This document shows positions 23,401 to 35,400 of a stretch of DNA of 64,000 nt, in pieces; position 1 is the stretch's first letter, and each line of letters opens with the position of its first letter. The DNA lies in the NCBI GenBank assembly GCA_013396755.1, contig VWZF01002957.1, positions 2,196,084 through 2,260,083 on the forward strand, in the 5' to 3' direction. The notes under the pieces were generated by a model. It made no database searches. It was not told the origin of the DNA and worked only from the letters and a program-made list of their open reading frames with translations. This stretch comes from Sclerurus mexicanus (lineage: Eukaryota; Chordata; Aves; Passeriformes; Furnariidae). The position numbers and the translations under genes were made by a program.

Positions 23401-26400
23401 GCCACATGAAGAACAAGAAGGTGACTGGGAGTGGTCAGCATGGATTCACAGAGAGAAGAAATGCGTGACCCACCTCGTTTCCTTTTGTAATGAAGTGATT
23501 GGTTTAGTAGATAAGGGGAGAGCAGTGGCTCTGGTCTGCCTTCAGTAAGGCTTTTGATAAGTAATTCTCCTGTAGGGAATTTTTTATTGTGCCCCTTGAG
23601 ATGGATTAAACACATTTTGTGCTGAAATATATATAAAAAAAATAATAATATATTGGACAGTGCTAACACAATAACCGATTCTGTAAGAAGTCTGCAAATA
23701 TGCTTCATGAAGCAATTCTTTATATACAGTTGTATCTGTATGGAGCACCTCAGCCCAGCCTTGGGTCCATCCCCCAGCACCAGCTCTGCTGCCCAGAGGC
23801 AAACTCTGAGCCTGACATTCCAGGATGGCTACAAGACAATGCTGTGGCTGTTTCTTATCACCAAGGGAAACTAAACTCCCTCACAGGGAGTTGTTCTGCC
23901 TCTGGCATTCCTGCTTCCAGCCAGCTTCTGTTGTGCCTTTTTGCTCTCTGTGCCGGATTGTTCCTGGGTTACAAATTGCTGCAGCAGAGAGGTTAAAATT
24001 TAAATTTCCCCTTCACTCCTGTAAGATCCTCCTGTAGAAGCTGTTGAAATGTGGGCTGGCTGAGTGGAAAGTGACATGGATTGAAAACTGATGAAACAGG
24101 CAAGCTCAGAGGGTGGTGATCAGCAGCACAAAGTCCAGCTGGATCCCAGAAGGTAGTGGTGTACCCCAGTGGTGAATACTGGGTACAGTCCTGTTCAACA
24201 TCTTCGTTAATGATCTGGGTGCTGGGGCAGAGGGTAACCTCAGCAAGATTGCTGATGACTCAGAGATGGGAGCGATCGCTGATACACCAGAGGGTTGTGC
24301 TGTCCTCCAGAGGGACCTTGAAAGGCTGAAGAAACAGGCTGACAGAAACCTCAGACAGTTCAACAAGAGGAGGTGAAAATCCCTGCACCTGGGGATGAAC
24401 AAGCCCATGCAACAGTAAAAGTTGAGGGCAGAAGAGCTGAAAAAGAGATTGACAGGAAGGAACCTGAGGGCCCTTGTGGGCACCCAAGTTGAACATGAGC
24501 TGGCAATGGGCCATTGTGGCAGAGAAGGCTGATGATGCCATGGGCTGGATGAGGAATATTGCCAGCAGGTTAAGGGAGGGGATCCATCCTCTTCACTCAG
24601 CACGGGTGAGGCCTCACCTGGAGTGAGGTGTCCAGTTTTAGGCTCCTCTGTACAAGAGAGACATGGATATACCAGAGAGAGTCCAGTGACGATGATGAAG
24701 GCACTGTAACACCTCTCCTCCGAGAAAAAGCTAATAGACCTGGGTCTGAGGGGGATCTTTTCTGTGCATATAAATACCAGATGGGAGGGTGTAAAGAACA
24801 GGGAGTCAAACTCTCTGCAGTCATGTCCAGTGACAACATCAGAGGCAGTGGCACAAACTGAAACACCGAAGGTTCTCTCTGATCATCAGGAAATACGATT
24901 TCATTGTGAGGGTGATTGAGCACTGGCATAGGCTGGCTGGGGTGGTTTTGGGGTCTCCATCCTTGGAGATATTCAAAAGTCTTACAAAAATGCTCCTGGG
25001 CAACTGGCTCTAAGTAACCCTGCTTGAGCGGGGGAGGCTGGACCAGATGACTTCTAGGGGTCCCTTCCAATCTGAACCATTTTGTGATTCTGTGAATAAT
25101 GCATTATAATGAGAGAAAAAGAGATATCTTCTGTAAGAAAATTTATAAGGAAATCGGTGCTATTAGAATTATAGTTTTAACCACAATCTAATCATATATT
25201 TAGAACAGATTAAATAGTAATTCATGAAAGTTCAGTGAGCTGCTCTTTACCATTACTGCATGCTCCACTGACGATCCTATTTGCTGCTAGTGATGGAACA
25301 TAAATATCATATTTGGAGATATGGAGTGAACCTAAGATGTAGGAATTAAAAATAGAATTGTTCAGTGCTTTCAAAGAATTATCTTTTTGAAGCTAATTAA
25401 AACAGTATTTCTCTTAAGGAGAGATAAAGCAATATTTAGGAATGCTTCGTAATTAAAATTTTTAAAAGAGAAGTAGCAGCTGACTGGAGATAAGTTATTG
25501 TACTTAGTATCAGGAAAACATAAATACTCTTTTTTGTTACTCAAATGATGTAAAAATATTTAAATCCTAATTTATAGAAAAAAACCCGAAGGCATGAAAT
25601 TATTTTTTTATTAAATAAGTTAAAGGGCTTCAGAAGCTCTTAAGGAGACTTAAACAATCAGCAGAAGATAATTACACACTGTAAGATAGTTGCACCTTAA
25701 CAATATATGTCCTGGTTTTATTGCAATATTATCAATCTTTATTCTTCAGATATTCCATGTGCTCAAGTTGTCTCGCAAGTAGCAGGTTTGCCAGAAATAC
25801 ATGAGACTGATAATGAGAATTTAGGTAAAGAAGTAACAGAAGAGGAGTAACTGGGTGACAATAGCAAGTGTGGAAAGTGAGAGTATTTCAGAGTCTCTAT
25901 TTTTTCCAGAACTGATTTCTTCAGGGTGGTACCTTAAATAGTGTTTTTCTTACCTCTTTGCTCTCTGTAGGCATTGTTTGAAATTCAGCTTGAGATAAAG
26001 GCCATTATATGACATCTTTTGCTCCCTCCCTTCTAAAGGTTTCTGTTGAGGCACGTGATATCTAATGTTTCTTTCATATTTCATTTTCCTCAGACTAGAA
26101 GTTGTTAGCCAGCAGATATGATAACACAATGCTGCAGGTCTTGTAAATGCATTTGTTGTGTGCATACTGGAATAATTAGTACTTGTCATTTCTTTTAACT
26201 ACACACAGAAAGTAAATATCGTACACGTGGAGGGAACCTCAAGGCAAGGAGCACTGAGCTAGGATCTGCTGTCACAGGATCATCTTTGACTGCTGTTCTC
26301 CCGGCAAGTGTTTTCATCCTAAATTAGCTGGTGACTCAAGTACTTTTTGTTTGTGGAATTTTCTTCTATACAGATAAGTAGTCACAGACAAATGCTCGGT

Positions 26401-29400
26401 CTCATACTGAAGGATGCTGAGTTCCTTCAGTCTCTGTTAATTGCAAGGAAAAAAGAACAGTGAACCACTCAAAAGTGTCTACAGCGTTAGGCCACTGACT
26501 TCCTGTGCTCACAATGTGTGTTACTAGGGTTTTGGTTTCTTTGATGTGGTTTGTGTTTGTTTGGTTGTTGTTTTTTTTCCCTATAATCCATTGCAGGTAG
26601 AGACAATAGTAATGTAAAACATCCATTCAGCTTGGGCTAAGATCAAATGGTGGGAGGCACAGGGGGACTCTGGACAGCTCTTTTGTTTTTTTAATCCAAG
26701 AGTAGGATTGATCATTGCAATTCCTAGTTTAGAGTACTGGGTAGATGATGTAATCTATCTCTGTTTTTCTCCAGTAAAAATTGGGAGGTACAGACACACT
26801 TTAGACATCTCTAAACCCCAGCTACTCATCACAGTGGGAGCTGTGTGTAGAGGGAAGTGATCAGTGTGGTGTCTTCTTTGTACCCAAATCGTTAGTTTTC
26901 CATATAGGTTCCGAAAATTTTCTGTTGACTTGAAAACGTTTCTCACTGTATCTATTTCCAATGTGGTTCACACTAATGTGAAAATTTTGAAAAATCCTTT
27001 TTCTACATAAATTTCCTTCTTTATCATTGTGCTGCTACCTTTGTATGACCTGCACATTCATCATCAATTGTGTATTTGTTTCTGTGGTGACTAATTTTAT
27101 AGTGAATTGTTTTATTTATTTCCTTTAGGGTAATAACTTGTTACTATATATTAAAATGCTGACAGTACAGAGATAGATCTGGTCCCAAATCTGAAATACA
27201 GACATACAGAATTTTGGAAGATGGATTCACAAAGCTGAGATTTGAATTAGAGCCTTTATAGCACTAAATTGATATTGTGACCTTAGCCTGGATCCACATT
27301 TTGTGGTCCTGATATGAAGTATCAGATATGATAGTTTCCATAGTAGAAGCTTTATACTGAGGAATAATTCTACCCTAACAACTTAACTATTACTATTCTT
27401 TTCCCTGTGCATTTCTTAGATGCAATTTTTTATGTTCCTGCTTGAAGTAGTTTAAGAAACGAGATTAAAGGTCAACGTTATAAAATACAGTCCTTAAGTG
27501 AAGAAAAATAATTGCTCCATAACTTTCATTTTCTAGACATCTGATAAGAAAAGCATTGTACTTTCCAGTGAAAGTAGAAAAGAACTAGGCAAGCAAGCTA
27601 AAGTAACCAAAGAAGAGAGAAGAGCTCAGATAGATGGAAGACACAAGTATTTGATATCAAGATTAGCAGATGGGATAGACTTGAGTGAGCAGCATGTGGA
27701 GGAGGCTATTATTTCTGATGACAAGGTAAATATCAATTAAATTAGTATTACTAAAGTATTTCAACATTTGCAATCTTTGAAACTACTTCACAATTAACTA
27801 CAATTGTAATATTTTTTTTTTTAGTTTCAACTTATAGAACAATTCTTTGCCCCTAGTGGACTTAAGAAGTTGATCTTCTTTTACCAAGATGTATTGCAGG
27901 TGTGTTTCCATTATTACTTCTGCAAAACCAAAGTTGCATTTTAAAAAATAATAACTCACGTGACTGTTACAAAATTCAGAAAATCTTAGCAGATTTTTTT
28001 TTTTTTGCCACGTATACCAATATGGAAACATGGAAATGGGATGTGGCATGATTTGATACTGTTCTTGTTTTCACAAAAGAAAATTTGAAAATGGCAAAGT
28101 AGGGTAAAATCCAGACTTCAAAAGTCATAAAGGTAATTGAAATGAAATGTTCATGGTTTTCAGAGTTTAAAATACTAAATTAGTTAGCATAACTATTATA
28201 GAAATGGGAGAGATGTCTGTGTAAGAACTCTACTATGGACAAAGCAATCATTCAAGGGGGTGAAAAGTGATGCAGTTTCTTTCTAAATTAAGGTGGCTTC
28301 ATAGTCAGGTCTGTCCCATTCTGCAGAAAATAATTTTAAGCTGGGAAAACTAAGACTAGAAATAAGGTAATTGTGGTCCCCAAGCTGTATTTTATTTCCT
28401 TTGAGTTTTGAAAAGGAGAAGCCTCTCCGTAAAGAGCAAAATAACTTGTTCAGCTTCCCCTGGGTGTGTGATATCAGAAAGTGCCAAGTGACCTTGACAC
28501 TGTCTAACGCAACTGTTGTGGGCTTCCAGAACTGCAGAAGTCCTTCATCAGTCCTTTCAGATTATGCTATTTAGGAGCCATGATAGGGAGAGCTAACTCA
28601 CCATATGGTGGTATTTTAGGGTAGTTGAGGAGAAAAACTGATTGATAATGCCCGATCATCAGCTAAACGCAAGAATGAATGACAGAATCATTATAACCTA
28701 GCTAAATTAACAGAACTTTTAAGTGTTACTGGAATTGCTTAGAGACTTTGCAAAGCACAGAATGAGCTCAGCTGTCAAAACAGTTTAATCAGTTTTTCAT
28801 TTCACTGGGACTGTGCATGCACGTTTCTGGGATGAATGTGTTATTCTCTGGCTTAAATCAAGATGAAACTAAAAATCTTGGCATTGTTTTCCTTAACTGA
28901 CAAGTCAGAAATAAATGGCCACCCTGAGTTAAATGAAACATTTCATTGCTGCGTTTAATTTTGTTTTATTTTGACCTTTTTACTCATTAAAAAAATAATT
29001 TAAGAGAATCCTGTTTTAGAAGCAGCATAGCATAAAAAGAAATGTTTCTGATGGAAAGTATGAATGCCATCTCTAGCATCTTCCACTGCATTCTGATGAA
29101 GGAAAAGGGCTCTTTAATTTGATTGTTCTGTCAACAGTTTGATTTTAAATATATTGGAGAATTGGAGATTACTCAAGGGTGGTATTGTAAATGCTTGCCC
29201 TGTTCTTACCTGGTTTTGACTATTCTTGGAGACAAAATACGGGCCAGGGCAGACCATTGGCCTGACAAGCAAGCATATTCTTACTAAGATTTATCAAAGC
29301 TCCTTTCTTTACTCCTTCTTATCTCTCTTTTTCACCAGCTTAGGTGCATTATGTTCACTTGAAACTGTGCGTAGGGGTCAGCAGATAGTGATCTGAGGTG

Positions 29401-32400
29401 GAAGGGAGAGCCACCACTGTATATCACTCATCACACGTTTTGTCTAGCAGGAGCTGAACACTTTTTAGAAAGAAGGCTCTCCTCAACTTTAAAGAGAAAG
29501 ATACCTTCAGACTCCTTCCTCATTATTTTCTGCACATTCTTCCAAGTTTCAACAGATTATTTTCAAGATGCATGACACAAAGTTGGAGAGAAGCAGGTGT
29601 TTATTGGGCTTTAAACTTTTTTGTTGCTTTAAAGAGAAGAAGTTGTAGATATACATCAGTGGAGAGGGACCGGTGGCAGCAGGGCTTCTCAGAGAGAAAG
29701 CTTTTCAGTGATGCATGGTTAAAGAATGGGCAGAAAGCTAAATTTCTTTGCATTGTTGGCAGGACCTAGCTGACAGTGTTGCTTGTGAGTCCCACTCACT
29801 ATTACATTCTGCCTCTGCAGACCAGGCGCATGACTCTTTCTGCAAGACATCCAGTTGGTTTTCACAGAGGAAGTTGCTCTAGAAAACACTTCAGATTTAA
29901 TTTTATTATATTTTCTGAGACTTTTCCCCCTTCTTATTTGACTTTTTTTTCTTGAAAGATTGGGGCTATGAAAACTTTTACTGGGGACTGTGAGATTCAT
30001 GCAAAGCTTATTCTTTAGTAAAAGCCAATCTTGAAATTTCTGTCTGCAAATTACTGAGTCAGAATGAGCTTCATTATAATTCACATATTCAAATGGATAA
30101 AGTATTTGTGTTACATAGTTTTTATGTTATTAACCTCTTATTTATAATTTTGCTAGCAAAAGTCAAATGCATCATTGAGGTCAGATGGGTCAACGAACAG
30201 TTTGCCTCAGAAGAAGTTATTTATTACCACGGGTTCCACTGAGGTACGGTTAAAAAAATTCATTAGATGACATTTAAAAAGTAAAATGTTAAAATAACAT
30301 AACAGTTGTGCAGTGTTATATAACTTTTTGTAATTCTTGGATAGATATTTAAGTACGTTGTCCCTGTTCTCATAATGCAGCATCTCCCAGTATTTCTTGG
30401 ACTGAGATTGGCGTTCACCAGTAAAGAAGCAGTGATTTGACTATTTAAGAGGAGAGCAGGTCAAATAAACCTATTATAAAAATCACAGATCCTAACATTT
30501 TTTTAATAACTGCATGTTTAGCATTTTCTGTTGCTTTTACACTTCTAGTTTAAAAGTGCGGTTCTTCATTGGTTTTATATGTATTTGCGTATAATAATAC
30601 TGCCCATTATTCAAAAAATACCTTTAATAAATCCTTTATTTCATTCAAGTTCTTATAACAACCTGTGGTGGTTTGACCCTGGATAAATGCCTGGTGTCCA
30701 GCAAAACTGTTTCAAGGTCTTTCTCCCCCACCCCCCCACTTTGCGCCTTGCGAAAGGGAAAAAAAACGGAAGGGGAAAAAAAAACGGCTTGGAATTTATG
30801 TCTAGAGATAACAACCAAAAGAGGAGCTTTGACTAACACCACAGGCAAAGCAGGACTTAGAATAATGCTTAAATTTATTACTAACAAACTAAAACTAAAA
30901 ATAAGAAATAGAAACAGGTTAGAAAACACTTTTACACCCCCACCCCTCGGTCTGTCCATGCCCCCCTCCTTCCCCTGATGGTGTGGGGAATGGGCAATGG
31001 AAGGTTTACAGTCAGTTGTTGTTGGGTCAGCCATTCGCAGATGTAAGTCCAACACTTAAGCAACAGTTCTGTCTCAGGGGGCTTTCCTGTGGGCTGCAAA
31101 GGGGACAGCTCGCTTCACCACAGTCATCAGCACGGTCACAGGGGAATCATAACTCTGAGTCCTTCCCTTGTGTTCCGTGGGGTCCCCGCCACGAGAGAGA
31201 GATCCTCTGCTCTCTCGTGGGTCATTCCATGGGGTGCAGTCTCTCATGAAAAGCTGGCTGTACCTGCTTAGTGTGGGCTTCTCCCTCTGTGGGTCTCAGC
31301 CTCAAAACTTTGCAAGACTCCACTCCACCCTGGGGGCCTCCTGCAAAGCAACAGCCTTTTTCATGCCTCCCCCTGCTCCAGCAGGGGGGTCTTTGCACCC
31401 CGATGGATCCCATGGGCTTTGAGGGGACAGCTCGTAATCACCATGGTCATCACCACGTAGTCAGGGAATAATAGTTTTAAGTCCTCTCCCTGATCCGTGG
31501 GGTCCCTCCCCCTCCTTCTCCTCTTCTCCTCCTGCACTGACCTTGATGTCTGCGTTGTGATGTTGGTAATCCATGGCTGCCAATTTCTAACTGCGCAACA
31601 ACTTCTTAAATATGTTTTCACGCAGGGGTGTAACGTAATGGTTCAAAAGCAGGAAGTTTTCCTCGGAGCTGGCCCTCTTTGGCTCTGCTCTGTAGGATGG
31701 AGGGAAACTTCCAGAGGCTTCCAACAGAAGCCAATCTTCCTCTTATAAAAAAAAAACCTACTCAGAGAAACCCATGACACAACCTCATCACCGTAATGTC
31801 TAAGCATTATCCTACAGCATATTCAGAGTAGTCATTAAGATATTCTGATTAATTTTCTTTCTTTCCATCTCCTTTGGGGGAAATTGAGTATTCCATATAC
31901 AATTTTCTTTGAATAAGGCATGGTGATGTTTTGGGTTTTTGTTTTATTTGTCCCCAAAGAGCCTATGTTAACATTGTAATGTTAGAAAAGACATAGCTGA
32001 AGGATTCTTTCATGCTTTCAGGGGAAAAGTGAGGTTCATTCCTCTGCCAGTTGCATCAACTGGAATGGCTGTTCCAATTGGTTACAGTTGAGTTATTATT
32101 AGGTTTAATAGACTGAAAATAAATGTTGTTCAAGTACTGATTTGAAACTTTTATATTACTTCAATCCATCAAAATAATGAAAATGCATGTTAAAAGGTAT
32201 TTGGATCAGAAGTTCTTAGGAAAGTTCCCTTTTTCTTAAGTTCCCTTTTTAAAAAAGGAAGTAAATCTTACTCTTAGGTGATCCATTGTGGTCTAAGTAT
32301 CTACGAAAAGAACTTTAAATGTTTGAAAGCTGAGGATATCTGAGTTTTTTCAGTCAATTTATGTTGGCAGATTCAGAAAGATTAGACAGTCTCATGGATA

Positions 32401-35400
32401 GGTCCATAAATGGATTCTAAAATGAAATATGTAACAACTCTCATGCAACAGTTGCAGATGGTTAGGGAGTACAAGAACGGAGCCCAGAAAACAGCCTAAC
32501 TCACAAGCTGTCTCTGAACTGGATTTTCTTAGTAGAGGTGCATTTTTGGTGGTCTTATGTCAGACAGAGAAACCCAGTATTTGATTTGGGAGGAACAGAT
32601 TTTCAAATCTCCTGCAAACAGTTCACTACCATTTTGAGTAATTAATTTTTTACAATTTTGTTTTCAGCAGATCTTTAAGTTTTAAGTAAATTGCTTTTAC
32701 TGTATAACTGTATTCTTTTTAACTGTATGCATTTTGTTCTGTTCACAGGACTTTACAGGAACTTGTGCATTTTTCCTAAGGACATCAAATGAAGTTATAA
32801 CTGCATCAAATGTCTCTCAGGTCAGTCCAAAATCATGCACTGTTTGCCATGTATTTAATATTTTCTCAGACCTTTATTCACTCAACTGGAGTCAGAAAAA
32901 GAAGTGGGGAAGGCTTATATGAAAATGTCTGGTTCTATGTTTAACAGAAGTTCTTTTGCATGTGAGTAAGTATTTATGATAAAGTAAAATCCTAACGATT
33001 TATAAATTAGATACTGTAATATTATTAAAAAACAAGATTAAAATTAATAAAAATTCATCATTAATTAGTCATTAAAATATAAATTTTGATGACAATAGGG
33101 AATAAAGACATAAACTGGGAGATTTTATTTTAAGTAATGAGCTTAAATTATGAAAATGATACTCTTAAACCGAATCTTTTAGGCTTTTGAAATAAAGATG
33201 GTGCTTCAAAGTAACTAGGGTAATGTTTTCCAGCCCCTCTTAGCTTCTTGTATATAAGAAATATGCTGTAACAGCCTTTTCTGACTTTCAGAGATACTCA
33301 TGTTGTTGGGAAACATTTGTAATAGAAGATCATCCAGATACTAATATCTGAGGATAGACACTAAAGAAATAATGGTTGTCCAAACTCTTCAGTTGCTTGC
33401 CTTGGTGCTGTCTCTCTGCAGTTCTCTTGTGATCACCCTCTTTTGACAGGGGCTGTCGTGTATTTTCATCAGACTTTATTCATTATGTGAGGCAATATTT
33501 TTAGGTGCTATAGAAGGTAAAACAAATTTTGGTTTATCCTGAAGAGCTCTGTAGGAACAGTTGGAAGGAGAATCCCCTAGAAATACATGGATTTGTCCCC
33601 TGTTTCTCAAGAGGAAGAGTTGAATCTTCAGCATCCATTGGAAAGAAATGTATCAGCTAGTATGTTCCCCTTGTCATAGAGATTCAGAAGTCTTCATTTT
33701 CCTTGTCTCCCCTTCCCCACAACAAATGTAAACACTGTTGTATGGGAGAAATTAGCATTGCTAAAAGCATCTGAAGGGGAAAAATAGAGATCAGTTCATT
33801 TCTTCATTGCCCTTCTGTTGCTTCCCTCTGCTATGTTGTTAGCACACACTCTTGTAGAAGGAAGTAGTTTAGGAGCACTTTCTTATTAACAATCTTGTGG
33901 GCATTGCCTCCCAGGGAACATGTTCAGACATGCAAAGAAACCTGGTCTTCCTCTAACTTCTTCAATGAGAATGATGCCTTGATTGTCATCAGTAATTCCT
34001 CCACTTCATGAGAAAAAGCTTTCCAGCCTCTTGTGCTCTAGTGGGATTATAATGCTGTAATATTGTTAGAACATAGTACTTCACCATGCATAGTAACTAA
34101 ATGTTTTAAGTGCAGTTCTTTTGCGTGCCAGTGGAGAGCTGGGAAGAAAATATTAGTGAAATTAATGACCAAGATAGCCAAGAATGTCAAACCCTCTACA
34201 AAAAAATAATTTATAGTTGCTATTTTTGAACCACTCTGAACTTGCTGTCTTTGCACAAGCCAAAGTTTGGAGTAAAATCTTCCAGGACAGAACTGGGTAC
34301 ACCTTTCCCCATATCAGTGAAGCCATGAAGGCAAAATCAGTGTGTGTTTGTGTCGTTCAGGAGTTTTGAATGAGGCGCATCCAGAGCCAAAGTGGCTATT
34401 CAGTAGGGGTAGTAGAAAGTGCACAGCCCATATTCAGAATGTATACATTTGCAAGCAAAATGCCAGTGACAGAAAAGCCAACCAAGCCATAAGTGGGATG
34501 GCATTGGGAAAAGACGCAATCCCTCACTTCTTCCAGTCTGTGCTTTGTGTTCTGCCGTAAAACTCCACCCATCAGGACCGTCTTTCCCTTTCCCCAACTT
34601 CAGCAACTTACTGCTGCTTGCTTCACATTAACTAGAATAAGGTAGGATAGAATAAAATAGAATATTTAAGTTGGAAGGGACCTAAAATGACAATCTAGTC
34701 TAACTACTTCAGGACTGACCAAAAGTTATGGGCATTGTCCTAATGCATCTTAAACACTGACAGGCTTGGGACATCAACTGCCTCTTTAGAAAGCCTGTTT
34801 GCCCTCTCAGTAAAGGAGTGCTTCCTAAGCATAAGCTCATTAACAATGAACTGGAGAGAACTCTGCAACCACGCATTTCTTGCCTGATACATTTGTTGTC
34901 CTTCTTTAGGCATTTATGACAGATGGAAGCTGGTCCTGTAAATAAGAAACGTAGGCATGTAATTGTGTTAAGGTTAATTAATGCATTGATGTTGTATGTT
35001 TAATTTGAATTGGTTGCTGGAGTGTTGTTACAATTTGGGACTGACTCTTATGGTGACTCAAAGGCAAGTCTTGGAATCTTCAGTTGAATTTTAGTCTGTG
35101 TCCAATCCAAATTCAGTAGCTGGGGGGCAATATCCTCATGGAACCTACGTAGTTATAAACTGCCATATGTTTGCCACGTATCTGAATTTCACCCAAGTAG
35201 TGTAATGCTGCAGAAGTCTGTATGCACTCTGCTAATTTTTGTTTCTTCCCCAAGGAAGTGAATTTTGGCATGTTAGATTGTACTAATGGAGATATCCTTC
35301 AGGGCCTGGAATTTTTCTTGTCCCAGATCATGATACCAGCACTTAAATCCCAACAGGTAATCAAACAACTATTTTATTATTATTATTATTATTATGATTT

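Larger units (their letters stand above)
22424..24062 (+). repeat. full copy C of the duplicated segment
   Basis: 1639 bp equal to the union of segments A and B. It continues on the right into the CR1 3' part without a break, so it is probably the correct version of the locus. Confidence 0.93.
30244..32748 (+). other. dynein intron 6, contains a solo LTR
   Basis: Apart from the LTR at 30664-31779 (listed separately), AT-rich sequence with nothing else recognised. Confidence 0.8.

Noticed and set aside
24106..25070. Minus-strand frames of up to 165 codons
   Set aside because: Antisense to the 3' part of a CR1 element; shadows without independent support.
30645..31748. Several frames inside the 30.7-31.8 kb block, considered as retroviral coding remnants
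   Set aside because: The block is a single LTR with flanking target duplication; no gag, pol or env motif is readable.
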